Positions 19,771-27,436 of a stretch of DNA of 64,000 nucleotides are shown piece after piece. Source of the DNA: Palaeococcus pacificus DY20341. Its GTDB lineage: Archaea; Methanobacteriota_B; Thermococci; Thermococcales; Thermococcaceae. Each line of letters starts with the position of its first letter. Position 1 is the stretch's first letter. The translations under genes were made by a program, and so were the position numbers. The stretch spans positions 1,524,480-1,588,479 of the forward strand of contig NZ_CP006019.1 of the NCBI RefSeq assembly GCF_000725425.1. Reading direction: 5' to 3'. The notes beneath the pieces are model-generated. The model ran no database searches. It was not told the DNA's origin and worked only from the letters and a program-made list of their open reading frames with translations.

Positions 19771-20841
19771 ATGAGAAGCGAAAAAACGCTCACAAGGATG
19801 CTCATCGAAGAATGGTTATTCTCCCTATCATTAATTGCACTATTTATAACTTCTTTGTATGCAAAAAGAATACCCTCGTATCCTCTAAACGACTTTAAAG
19901 TTGTCTTCACGCTGTTTGTGTTTTTAGTCATAATAAAAGGTTTAGAAAAGAGCGGCTTTCTAAAGGCTTTAGCATCAAGATTTGAAGGAAATCACATTGG
20001 AACAAGGCTTATACTTCTAACGGCTGTGCTTTCAATGTTCATAACCAACGATGTGGCCCTCTTAACAGTTGTTCCACTAACGCTTGCGCTGGAGATTGAA
20101 AACGTGGAGATGCTGATCATATTGGAAACAATAGCAGCAAATGGAGCCTCAGCGCTCACTCCTTTTGGAAACCCCCAAAACATTTTCATCTATTACCATT
20201 ACCACGTTCATCCAGCCGAATTTGTCAAAACAATTGCTCCATTCACATTCATGTCCATTGCATTTGTGCTCCTTCTCTCGTGGAAAAACACAAACATTCA
20301 GCATTTCAATGCCAATGTGGCTAAACTCCAAGAAAAGGCGTATCTCTATCTAACCTTTTTCTTACTTTTTATAATGGCAGTTTTGAGAATCGTTCCGCTG
20401 TTGATTGGCATAATCCCCATAGTCTACGCTTTTATTAAAGACAGAGAAGCTTTGAAGGTAGATTACTTCCTCCTCGGAACGTTCTTAGCGTTCTTTGGAT
20501 TCACTGACAACATGATGCATATAATCAGTCTCTCACTCGACTCACCTCAAAAAGTTTTTCTTACATCAGCGCTTCTAAGCCAAGTTATAAGCAATGTTCC
20601 CTCTACTCTCCTCCTAGCGGACTTCACTGAAAATTGGAGAGCTCTGCTCTGGGGCGTAAGTGTTGGCGGGTATGGCACACTCATAGGGTCTTTAGCAAGC
20701 TTAATCTCCTACAGGCTCTACAAAGCGAAATATGGAAACTCAAAAGAGTATTTAGTTAGGTTCCACATTTACAATGTTTTGGCATTTATAGTTGGGATTA
20801 TCACATGGTTCCTATTCGGCAACTGTTTAGCATGCAAATAA
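19771..20841 (+). CDS. ArsB/NhaD-superfamily ion transporter
   Basis: This 356-residue polytopic protein has about ten hydrophobic helices. The conserved ion-transporter blocks FITNDVALLTVVPLTLALE and ANGASALTPFGNPQN match the two re-entrant substrate loops of the ArsB/NhaD/SLC13-like superfamily. The C-terminal repeat has FFGFTDNMMHI and ISNVPSTLLLADFT. The substrate (anion, Na+/H+ or arsenite) cannot be told. No ribosome binding site precedes ATG 19771, but a TATA-like ATTAAAAAG lies about 27 nt upstream, so the mRNA is probably leaderless. It is divergent from the DUF2202 operon and shares its intergenic region. Confidence 0.8.
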   Translation: MRSEKTLTRMLIEEWLFSLSLIALFITSLYAKRIPSYPLNDFKVVFTLFVFLVIIKGLEKSGFLKALASRFEGNHIGTRLILLTAVLSMFITNDVALLTVVPLTLALEIENVEMLIILETIAANGASALTPFGNPQNIFIYYHYHVHPAEFVKTIAPFTFMSIAFVLLLSWKNTNIQHFNANVAKLQEKAYLYLTFFLLFIMAVLRIVPLLIGIIPIVYAFIKDREALKVDYFLLGTFLAFFGFTDNMMHIISLSLDSPQKVFLTSALLSQVISNVPSTLLLADFTENWRALLWGVSVGGYGTLIGSLASLISYRLYKAKYGNSKEYLVRFHIYNVLAFIVGIITWFLFGNCLACK

Positions 20842-20854
20842 AAAGAGAAAAGCA

Positions 20855-21598
20855 TCAGCCAGAATCCCCAGTCTCGATTGGGCTGTTTATTATCTCCTCA
20901 TACTCCTCTTTGCTTAAATATTGAGGCTCATAGGTAATACCGTAGTTCTTGAGATTTGATACAAATGACCTTAAGTGGTTCCTTGATCCCTTCATCAAGT
21001 TTTCATAGACCGTTATTATGTCCTGCTTATCGGTCTTTGAAATCCATTTTTGTAGGTCCACTATGTCGAGCTCTTCAATCATTGCCCCCACTGTGAGCGC
21101 ATCTTCAACGCTTTTGCTCCCTTTCTCAACGAGCTGGTTGTAGAGCTCTTGGAGTTCTGGATTGCTGAACTTCCCCACCTCATCAATAACTGGGTCTTCA
21201 AGGCCGTATTTATCAATTAAAAGCTTCACTGTATCCATATGTGTTTGCTCACTCTTAGCTATGTTATTGAATATCGGCAAATCCCATTTCTCGTAGAGTG
21301 TTAAGTAAACATCCCTCGCTAATTTCTCTTCTTCACGCATCCAAAGGATCCCTTGCTTTTCTTCATCCGTTAATGGAGACATGGGAACTGAGTCAATGTA
21401 ATCTTTGAGCGTCTGCACATCTATGGAAGTGCTACCATTTGCTCCAACGGATATTGCTATTGGCCCTTTTCCTTCGGGGGGACCTCTTTGTCCCTGAGTT
21501 GTAGAAGTCGTTGATGTTTCTTGAGTCTGACTTATACACCCCGCGGCAATACCCACCAATACTACCCCAATAATGGCAAAAACAAGTGCCGTTTTCAT
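20855..21598 (-). CDS. DUF2202 ferritin-like lipoprotein
   Basis: This protein of about 247 residues has signal sequence MKTALVFAIIGVVLVG with lipobox IAAGC, a Thr/Ser/Gln-rich linker, and a DUF2202 domain clearly paralogous to the 18959-19660 product (REEEKLARDVYLTLYEKW, AKSEQTH, MIEELDI, KGSRNHLRSF). The last block has Asn in place of one Glu. The chosen ATG 21598 begins the signal peptide, whereas a longer frame from 21643 would precede it with charged residues. It has its own upstream region and lacks the palindromic operator of its paralogue. Confidence 0.83.
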   Translation of the reverse strand: MKTALVFAIIGVVLVGIAAGCISQTQETSTTSTTQGQRGPPEGKGPIAISVGANGSTSIDVQTLKDYIDSVPMSPLTDEEKQGILWMREEEKLARDVYLTLYEKWDLPIFNNIAKSEQTHMDTVKLLIDKYGLEDPVIDEVGKFSNPELQELYNQLVEKGSKSVEDALTVGAMIEELDIVDLQKWISKTDKQDIITVYENLMKGSRNHLRSFVSNLKNYGITYEPQYLSKEEYEEIINSPIETGDSG

Positions 21599-21722
21599 GG
21601 CACCATTCCCCAAGAGAATATTTTCAAAAGGATTAATAAACATTATGTTTGAATTTAGTGAGTTGATTATATCATCTGCTTATTTTAGCCTTAGGAATGC
21701 TAAAAATAAGCTAGAAAAAAGA

Positions 21723-22895
21723 TCAAGGCTTTCCTTTTTTGCCTATAGGGGCTGGCTTATTCTCTCTCATCATTTCCTTTCCGTTCATGTAGCACGTCTT
21801 GACCTCATTCCTTAGCTTTACCATTAGCTCCTGGGCCAAGTCGTAGTCGCCGTTTTTAATCGCTGCCCTAACTTGTTCCATTATTTGAATAGCGACTGTT
21901 ACGTTTACACCAACTCTCTCCATTACCCTTATCTGTGCTTCAACTCTAACGAGCTCTCTTTCAAGTTTCATCTTTGTGTTATCCATTAATTGCTTCCTCA
22001 TATCTTCTCCAGCGAGCTTGATTATAACATCTGTCTTTGATTTTGCGGCTATTGCCAAACCATATGCTGAGCCATACTTTTCATTGCCGTATGCCTCCTT
22101 TGCATCCTCAAGCTGCTTCTCTGCTATTGCCAAAAGGGTCTCCACTGCAGGATTTGTAGTATTTTGGGCGAGTTCTTTGGCTAGGGCTATTTTCTCCTCC
22201 GCCAAGTTTATTGCCTCAAGCGCTCTCTCCGCAGTCATGTTAACTTGAACTCTCGTGCAGTTGCACTCAGGCTTTTCTTCAAGCTGCTCTCTAACTCTAA
22301 GCATTGTCTTGTTCATGTAAGGTGTCTCTATCATAGTGAACTCCTGCACCTTAACTTTTAACTGCTTAATAGTCCTTGTAATGTTCGTGTTTTGATTTAC
22401 AAAGACCATCATAGCCCTCCCTTGAATCGCCAGCTCCAGAGCTTTTTGTATTCCCATTGTGTCGTTGCCAACGGCTAAGATCACCTTGTTCTGCAGTTGA
22501 AGGTTGAACTTTAGTGTGACGTTGTTTATAACTGCTATATTCGTCTCGTACCTGTTCTCTCCCCACCATCTCTCGACTGTTATGCCTATGTTTTGCAAGT
22601 CTTCAACGTATTCCTCGGGTACGGCGACAGGTCCACCTAGGATTATCACTTCATCTGGCGCGTGGCTTATTATATCAGCAGTTATGTTTGGGTCGTAAAC
22701 TCCCCACGGTGTTTTTACAACGACAACATCGGTTAAGTTTGAAATGTAGTCAGCTAAGGCACAATCCGCTTCGTTGTCGCTTACTAATATTATCACGTTT
22801 ATATCAACGTTGGTGCTCTCGGCTTTGATGAGAGGCACTCCACTCGCTAAAACTAAAAGCCCGAACATTATTGCCAGGGCTTTTTTCCACACCAT
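21723..22895 (-). CDS. Exported protein with cell-wall-binding-repeat-2-like domain
   Basis: This 390-residue secreted protein has a signal peptide ending near VPLIKAES. Residues about 30-180 read as a CWB2-type repeat region: a DYISNLTDVVVVKTPWG strand-turn, VIILGGPVAVPEEYVEDL, then RWWGENRYETN, all hallmarks of that family in Thermococcales surface proteins. The rest is helical and charged (GEDMRKQLMDN ... RVEAQIRVMERVGV), with a Lys/Gly/Pro tail. There are many Asn-x-Thr sequons. The ribosome binding site GAGGTGATTAG and a TATA element (ACTTAAATAAG) are clear. It is probably S-layer or envelope associated; the function is not known. Confidence 0.8.
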   Translation of the reverse strand: MVWKKALAIMFGLLVLASGVPLIKAESTNVDINVIILVSDNEADCALADYISNLTDVVVVKTPWGVYDPNITADIISHAPDEVIILGGPVAVPEEYVEDLQNIGITVERWWGENRYETNIAVINNVTLKFNLQLQNKVILAVGNDTMGIQKALELAIQGRAMMVFVNQNTNITRTIKQLKVKVQEFTMIETPYMNKTMLRVREQLEEKPECNCTRVQVNMTAERALEAINLAEEKIALAKELAQNTTNPAVETLLAIAEKQLEDAKEAYGNEKYGSAYGLAIAAKSKTDVIIKLAGEDMRKQLMDNTKMKLERELVRVEAQIRVMERVGVNVTVAIQIMEQVRAAIKNGDYDLAQELMVKLRNEVKTCYMNGKEMMRENKPAPIGKKGKP

Positions 22896-23222
22896 ATCTA
22901 ATCACCTCACTTTATTCTTATGAAAAACTCTTATTTAAGTTTTTTTCACGAAATCGTCAACAAAAATTCACGTTTGTTCAAATTAGGGAAAATACGCAGG
23001 AGATCTTGACTCCTTATGTTTAATCACGTTCGTGAGGGTTTATCTTTGTTTAATTATACTTTTCTTTGCTTTAAATATTAAATGGGCACCTACTAGGGCT
23101 TAACAGCAGATTAGAACTGCTCCGAGTGTGTGTTGCTCACAATTTCGCTGGGACAGCCATTCAAAGCTAAGCAAATGGAAGTAAGGGAGCACATGATAAA
23201 GCCGCTAAGCCTTTTCATGATC
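22896..23222. other. Intergenic region, no gene seen
   Basis: These 327 bp contain the promoter of the gene at 22895 (minus-strand TATA about 22935-22945) and the 3' end of the upstream operon. I looked for a tRNA, a C/D-box RNA or a short frame with a ribosome binding site and found none that convinced me. The segment 23080-23190 is more mixed in composition than its surroundings and could hold an unrecognised small RNA. Confidence 0.4.
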
Positions 23223-23444
23223 CTACACCTCTTCTAGTATTTTGTTTATTTCTTCACTCTCATTCCTGAGCTCCTGAGCCACAGCGCTTATCTCTTTCAT
23301 TTCATCAGCTATAGCATCCAAATTCTTCTTCATGAGGTATACTGATACCGTCATTATTACGAGCAGCACTGCCCAAAAAGCCACGATTAAATAGTCAGTC
23401 CTTGTCATCTCACCATAAAAAGTTGGGAAGTAAGGGCCGGGCAC
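23223..23444 (-). CDS. Small single-TM protein with coiled coil (paralogue of 17642-17839)
   Basis: This protein of up to 73 residues has a hydrophobic helix (YLIVAFWAVLLVIMTVSVYLM) followed by a Glu-rich amphipathic helix ending INKILEEV, the same plan and ending as the 65-residue protein at 17642-17839. GTG 23444 is 1 nt after the stop codon of the DUF4405 gene. An internal ATG at 23408 is possible. It is the last gene of the operon led by the 159-residue exported protein. Function unknown. Confidence 0.7.
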   Translation of the reverse strand: MPGPYFPTFYGEMTRTDYLIVAFWAVLLVIMTVSVYLMKKNLDAIADEMKEISAVAQELRNESEEINKILEEV

Positions 23445-23445
23445 C

Positions 23446-24114
23446 TCAGCCGCCCTCCTTTACTTTAATTATTGCTTCAGCCAGCATGTCCTTAAACACC
23501 TCTCTATCAAGTTCATTCTTAATCTCTATGCTCTCCAATAGCTCATCTGCTTGGGCCTCAATACCATAGTCCTCATTAAGAACCCGTATGAGCTCATCCA
23601 CAGGGACATCGTAGAGCTGGGCAATCTGCTCTAAAGTGTAGCTCTTCAACATGCTCCCGGTAATTTCAATGGTGGTGTTGTCGTAGCTCACCGTGGTGTT
23701 GGTATCCTCATAAGTAATCTCGGAGGTGTCCTCTTCTCCCTCTATTGAGTTCCATGTGTAAGCCACCGCTCCTCCAATGAGCACCATCACGACGAGGATT
23801 AGCCCTAATGTGGCCTTCACATTTATCGACTTGGTCTTCCTATCCCTGATCATGGCTTTAACTTGATTTACAAGGGGAGCTAAGTTTACCACTATGTGAA
23901 TCCCTACTAAAGGAACCATTGCAATTCCAAAGTATATGTGCAAAGCGTCCCATAATGCTCTGCTGATTCCTAAGAACGTCCATCCTGTCACTTCCGCAAT
24001 CCTACCGCTTGGAGCGAAGTATAATGCAATTCCCGAAAGTGCTGCTACAATAAAGTCAATCGTCAGCAAAACATCGATTGTGGGTCTAACCCACCTCGGC
24101 AACTTCATGGCCAT
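23446..24114 (-). CDS. DUF4405 cytochrome-b-like membrane protein with extracytoplasmic tail
   Basis: This protein of about 222 residues has three N-terminal helices of the DUF4405 (cytochrome b561-like) type. His59 in DALHIYFG and His73 in VGIHIVVN are placed as potential heme ligands. A fourth helix (LGLILVVMVLIGGAVAYTW) leads to a Thr/Glu-rich segment and a helical C-terminal domain (LEQIAQLYDVPVDELIRVLNEDYG ... VFKDMLAEAIIKVKEGG). ATG 24114 shares its A with the upstream TGA; ATG 24108 is also served by GGTGAT. A transmembrane electron-transfer role is inferred. Heme content is untested. Confidence 0.75.
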   Translation of the reverse strand: MAMKLPRWVRPTIDVLLTIDFIVAALSGIALYFAPSGRIAEVTGWTFLGISRALWDALHIYFGIAMVPLVGIHIVVNLAPLVNQVKAMIRDRKTKSINVKATLGLILVVMVLIGGAVAYTWNSIEGEEDTSEITYEDTNTTVSYDNTTIEITGSMLKSYTLEQIAQLYDVPVDELIRVLNEDYGIEAQADELLESIEIKNELDREVFKDMLAEAIIKVKEGG

Positions 24115-24269
24115 CACCCACAATCAGCTTTCAAACATTCTGCTTCCTCGTTTTTGTAATATTCCTTGAAATATGCCCCAACTATAAAAAACATAACCAC
24201 AAAGAACAATACCACTAAAGTAAATCCTCCTATGAGCACGAACTCTGGTCTTACAAATCCTTCCATCAT
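24114..24269 (-). CDS. 51-residue single-TM microprotein
   Basis: This short frame reads MMEGFVRPEFVLIGGFTLVV, then a Phe/Val-rich membrane helix, then a short tail with two cysteines (AECLKADCG). Its TGA overlaps the ATG of the DUF4405 gene (TGATG), so the two are likely translationally coupled. AAGGA lies just before the start. Two cysteines in a short tail beside a putative b-type cytochrome suggest an accessory subunit. That is a guess, and expression is unproven. Confidence 0.6.
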   Translation of the reverse strand: MMEGFVRPEFVLIGGFTLVVLFFVVMFFIVGAYFKEYYKNEEAECLKADCG

Positions 24270-24376
24270 TCCTTATCCCTCCAGTCTACAGGAACTGCCG
24301 AAGCGACATTTTTCACACTATCCCCATTATCTACAATTAGTAAAAGCAACATTTTAATTTTATTCCAAATTTTCAC
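24266..24376 (-). CDS. Possible 36-residue microprotein
   Basis: A frame from GTG 24376 (6 nt after GAGGTG) reads MKIWNKIKMLLLLIVDNGDS and ends VPVDWRDKE, overlapping the next start (ATGA). It has a basic-hydrophobic N-terminus like a minimal signal anchor. The ribosome binding site and coupling to the next gene are the only support. It may instead be untranslated operon sequence. Confidence 0.35.
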   Translation of the reverse strand: MKIWNKIKMLLLLIVDNGDSVKNVASAVPVDWRDKE

Positions 24377-24410
24377 TTTCACCACCTCAAAAAAGAAAAA
24401 AGTGGAAGGT

Positions 24411-24890
24411 TCAGGCCATCCTGAAAAAGCCTACTATTTGATCACCGTAGCTTAGGAATACTTTAATGCCGTTGACTGTCTCGTAGGCCTTGTAGATGCT
24501 GAGCTCGCTTAGGTCATAGTCACCGACTATCTTGCCGACGTAGTCGCCATCGTAGACGAGTTTTTGAACTGTAATTCCCCTTGGGTTTGTAAACTCTTCA
24601 ACGCTGAGCTGGCTCAAGTACTCTTGCACTTCACCGCTGTCAACGTCAACTTCTTCCAAGTACTGACCGTTTACTCCAAGTCCCATGTATTGGCCCCTCT
24701 CCTCAGCTCTCATTCCATGACCATGGCCCTTCATAGCCATAGCCTGAGCTCCAGCTTGCATATCCTCTTGGGCATAAAGCATTGCATCAGGGTTTGGCCC
24801 TGGCTCTCCTTGATACGCTGCCACTACCCCAAACACTAGGCCAAAGAGGCCCAACATTAACAACCCAATTCCTAATATTTTCTTTCTCAT
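24411..24890 (-). CDS. Exported protein with the domain shared with 18610-18915
   Basis: This 159-residue protein has a signal peptide (MRKKILGIGLLMLGLFGLVFGVVAA) very like that of the DUF2202 protein at 18959-19660. A Met/His/Gly-rich stretch follows (AMAMKGHGHGMRAEERGQYMG). The C-terminal domain (GITVQKLVYDGDYVGKIVGDYDLSELSI) also occurs in the 101-residue product. GAGAGGTG precedes the ATG. Its promoter and 26-bp operator are nearly identical to those at 19676. The His/Met stretch could bind metal, which is inference. It heads an operon with two microproteins, DUF4405 and a coiled-coil protein. Confidence 0.78.
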   Translation of the reverse strand: MRKKILGIGLLMLGLFGLVFGVVAAYQGEPGPNPDAMLYAQEDMQAGAQAMAMKGHGHGMRAEERGQYMGLGVNGQYLEEVDVDSGEVQEYLSQLSVEEFTNPRGITVQKLVYDGDYVGKIVGDYDLSELSIYKAYETVNGIKVFLSYGDQIVGFFRMA

Positions 24891-24905
24891 GTTCCTTCAC
24901 CTCTC

Positions 24906-24931
24906 CATATGTAAGTTCAATATTACATATG
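24906..24931. promoter_or_regulatory. 26-bp palindromic operator (copy 2)
   Basis: Arms CATATGTAA (24906-24914) and TTACATATG (24923-24931) flank an 8-bp spacer differing at two positions from copy 1. The TATA box (minus strand CTTATAAAC, near 24938-24946) and the CGAAAA BRE are also the same as in copy 1. About 60 bp of promoter are thus nearly identical at loci 5.2 kb apart, indicating co-regulation or a recent promoter duplication. Confidence 0.8.
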
Positions 24932-25003
24932 CATCAATAGTTTATAAGCTTTTCGGTTCAAAAAAGCTAAAAGGAGAAACGCATAACAAGAGGAGGGATG
25001 CTT

Positions 25004-25753
25004 ATGAGAATCTACAAAAACTTTGCATATTTCTATGTAAAGGGTCGTTATTCTCGATTTAGCGAAAAAATGGCCGAAATACTCCCCACAATACTTGAAA
25101 AGTTTGATGCAAAACCGCAGAAGATTTTAGATATAGCCTGTGGAGAAGGCACATTTGCAGTTGAAATGGCCAAAAGAGGTTTTCAAATTGTTGGTGTGGA
25201 CATTTCCAGAGAAATGTTAAAGTTTGCTAAAGAAAAAGCCAAAAAAGAAAATGTGAATGTGAAGTTTATTTGTCAAGATATGCGCTCTCTGAATTTTGAT
25301 GAGGAATTTGACTTAGTTACCTGTTGGTTTGACAGCCTAAACTACTTGCTGACTTTAGAAGATTTGGAAAAAGCCTTTGCTGGAGTATACAGAGCACTCA
25401 AGAAAGGAGGACTTTTCATTTTTGACATGAATACAAAATATGGCTTAGCAGTTGGATGGACACGTTATCCGTGTTATATCGAACAGGATACTCCAGATCT
25501 TTTTGAAATCCACTGTGCAAGTTACGATTTTGAAAAAGATATAGCCACCCTAAAAATTACTGGATTTATTAAAGAAGGGGAAAGATGGATCAGAATCGAT
25601 GAAGAACATAAAGAACGGGGTTACACCATAAGGGAGATTAGAGAATGCTTAAGAAAGGCAGGCTTTAAAGAGCTCGCCTGTTGGGGAAGTATAAAAGACA
25701 TGAGTGAGCCTCAACCAGACACCCGTAGGGTATTCTTCGTTGTTCAAAAATAA
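25004..25753 (+). CDS. Class I SAM-dependent methyltransferase
   Basis: This is a methyltransferase of about 249 residues with motif I ILDIACGEGTFAVEMAKRG, acidic motif II IVGVDIS, a CQDMRSLNFDEEFDLVTCW block, and LKKGGLFIFDMN before strand 5. The C-terminal half has a beta-sheet insertion typical of small-molecule methyltransferases. The substrate is unknown. ATG 25004 is preceded by GAGGAGGG at 6 nt, and the ATG at 24998 abuts that site. It is followed 11 nt later by a small conserved-looking frame. Confidence 0.85.
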   Translation: MRIYKNFAYFYVKGRYSRFSEKMAEILPTILEKFDAKPQKILDIACGEGTFAVEMAKRGFQIVGVDISREMLKFAKEKAKKENVNVKFICQDMRSLNFDEEFDLVTCWFDSLNYLLTLEDLEKAFAGVYRALKKGGLFIFDMNTKYGLAVGWTRYPCYIEQDTPDLFEIHCASYDFEKDIATLKITGFIKEGERWIRIDEEHKERGYTIREIRECLRKAGFKELACWGSIKDMSEPQPDTRRVFFVVQK

Positions 25754-25764
25754 GGTGTGGGAGC

Positions 25765-25965
25765 ATGATAAAGGAGATTTTAACTGCGATTCCACCTAAT
25801 GAGCTCATGGAGATCTTGAAGAAAGCAAATGTCAATTTGAATGCTCTAATTGAGGAAAGTGAGCCCTTCCACGGCATGCCCAGGTGGAAAGTAACCTTAG
25901 AGGGCAGTGAGGAAGAAATTGAAAAGTTCATGGAAGTCCTTAGACTGGCAAGAGCCGGGGGTTGA
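25765..25965 (+). CDS. Small hypothetical protein
   Basis: This 66-residue acidic protein reads MIKEILTAIPPNELMEILKK ... WKVTLEGSEEEIEKFMEVLRLARAGG, predicted alpha-beta-alpha. It begins 11 nt after the methyltransferase stop, with GGTGTGGGAG as ribosome binding site, so it is probably in the same operon. I do not recognise the family. The GSEEEIEKFMEVLRLA ending resembles small ferredoxin-like-fold proteins, but this is weak. It converges on the 45-residue frame at 25969. Confidence 0.6.
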   Translation: MIKEILTAIPPNELMEILKKANVNLNALIEESEPFHGMPRWKVTLEGSEEEIEKFMEVLRLARAGG

Positions 25966-25968
25966 TGG

Positions 25969-26106
25969 TTATTTTTCTCTCAACATCCTTCTCTCCAAGT
26001 ATCGCTCAAGCAAAGCTTTAACTGTAAAGAGGAGCAAAAATAGAAGTACTAACATTAGCACATTTCTATACGAAACTCCTCCAGGGACTGGTATCGGGGC
26101 TACCAT
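25969..26106 (-). CDS. 45-residue single-TM microprotein downstream of the radical SAM gene
   Basis: The frame reads MVAPIPVPGGVSYRNVLMLV, then a Leu/Phe-rich membrane helix, then a basic tail (LERYLERRMLREK). It starts 1 nt after the radical SAM stop (TGACATG) with GGTGGGATG upstream and ends 3 nt from the convergent gene. The tight packing and classic N-out/C-in charge pattern support a real gene, but homology is unknown. Confidence 0.55.
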   Translation of the reverse strand: MVAPIPVPGGVSYRNVLMLVLLFLLLFTVKALLERYLERRMLREK

Positions 26107-26107
26107 G

Positions 26108-27160
26108 TCATCCCACCATGGTGTTTTTCAATTCGAACTCCCTCACAAGCTCGGCAGCTTTGAGCATTTCCTCATAAGTCAAAGCTCTGTTTAATTCTTT
26201 GTACTCTCTCGCTTTATAATCTGGGTGGTACTGAAACATGACGTTTACCCTAACTTCTTTTCCCAGATTCTTGCTTATCCACTCCAAGATAGGCCTTGTG
26301 CAGCATTCTAAATGGTCTGGAATAATAAGGTGTCTTATCAAAAACTCTGCATTATAGTGGTTCTTCGCTAAGAGAAAGTTCCTCGTTATAATTTCCCAAT
26401 ATTTTGGAGCTTTTGAATACCTCAATGCACAATCGTTATTTCCCCACTTAAAATCCCCGAGATAAACGTCAACCACTCCATCCAAAAGTTTCATTGCTTT
26501 CTCGCTCATATACATGTTGGAATTCCACACTACGGGAATTGGCACTTTGACATGGCGGAGTGCCTGAAGGATGAAGGGCAGGTTTGGAGTAGGTTCGCCT
26601 CCAACGAAGTTCACATTTTTAGCTCCCCTTGCATAGGCAACCATTATCTTATTTGCCAGCTCTTTAGGGGTATGGTGAACTCCAACGCGGTGCTGGCTTA
26701 TGTCCCAGTTCTGGCAGAAAACACAGCGGAAGTTGCACCCGCTGAAGAAAATCGTATAAGAAGGGACTAGTTCAGGTTCTTCACCTAAGTGCAAGAAATC
26801 GCTTGCAATTAAGCTCTCTTTAACACGACAGTAGCCAATGCTCTCTTTTCTATTTACATGACATTTAACCTCACAGAGCTCACACTTCTCGAGGATTCTA
26901 TCCGCTATTAGTGCTTTCAAGTCAAGGAGGCTCTTTTTGGGAGCTTCGCTGAAGTCATCATTTCTAAGCTTCTCCATGCCCTCTTCATGGGCCTCCCAAA
27001 GCTCCTCAAGAGAAGCATTCTCATCAAAGTTGACTTCAACTTTTCGTGCATAAAAGAAGTTCGGCTTTTCATCTCCCTTGATGATTGAGAAGTAGTGGGG
27101 CAAAGCCTGTTTGGCTTTTTTAATCTCTTCAATATCAACACGCTTGAACCACATAGGCAT
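26108..27160 (-). CDS. Radical SAM protein, PflX-like (COG1313)
   Basis: This 350-residue radical SAM enzyme has the cluster motif CNFRCVFCQNWDIS, the SAM-binding block FVGGEPTPNLPFI and a WNSNMYMSEKAM strand. A second cysteine set precedes it (CELCEVKCHVN ... GYCRV), as in PflX/COG1313 proteins, where it may bind an auxiliary cluster. Enzymes of this group resemble activases for glycyl radical or AMMECR1-linked systems, and the target here is unknown. ATG 27160 has no ribosome binding site and may be leaderless (TTTTTAGG about 25 nt upstream). ATG 27154 is an alternative. Confidence 0.87.
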   Translation of the reverse strand: MPMWFKRVDIEEIKKAKQALPHYFSIIKGDEKPNFFYARKVEVNFDENASLEELWEAHEEGMEKLRNDDFSEAPKKSLLDLKALIADRILEKCELCEVKCHVNRKESIGYCRVKESLIASDFLHLGEEPELVPSYTIFFSGCNFRCVFCQNWDISQHRVGVHHTPKELANKIMVAYARGAKNVNFVGGEPTPNLPFILQALRHVKVPIPVVWNSNMYMSEKAMKLLDGVVDVYLGDFKWGNNDCALRYSKAPKYWEIITRNFLLAKNHYNAEFLIRHLIIPDHLECCTRPILEWISKNLGKEVRVNVMFQYHPDYKAREYKELNRALTYEEMLKAAELVREFELKNTMVG

Positions 27161-27397
27161 CAATAGAAATTAGGTTATCTCCTAAAAATCGTTTTTGGCT
27201 TGGCATCATTGCAACGGACCGTTCAGATATTGTTCGATTTTGAGCATTAGGGACTGTAAACTATTCGCCATGCCCATTTTAAATCATTAAATCCTTCGAA
27301 AATTTTTGATAAACAGAAAAACTTATTTGGGCAAATCTCGTTAAATGATAGTGTTTTCGCAAATTAGGAGGGTTAAAACGTTTTGTGAACTCAAAGC

Positions 27398-27436
27398 TTT
27401 TATAGAATTTCATCTCTATGAAATACGGTGGTTTCT
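27398..27436 (+). promoter_or_regulatory. Promoter and ribosome binding site of for
   Basis: A TATA-like CTTTTATAG at about 27398-27407 and the ribosome binding site GGTGGT (27428-27433) precede ATG 27437. The rest of the 27164-27397 gap is A+T-rich non-coding DNA with no further feature that I can support. Confidence 0.55.

Noticed and set aside
22896-23222. Possible tRNA-like or small RNA segment
   Set aside because: Some short stems can be drawn, but there is no T-loop, D-loop or C/D-box pair that holds together.
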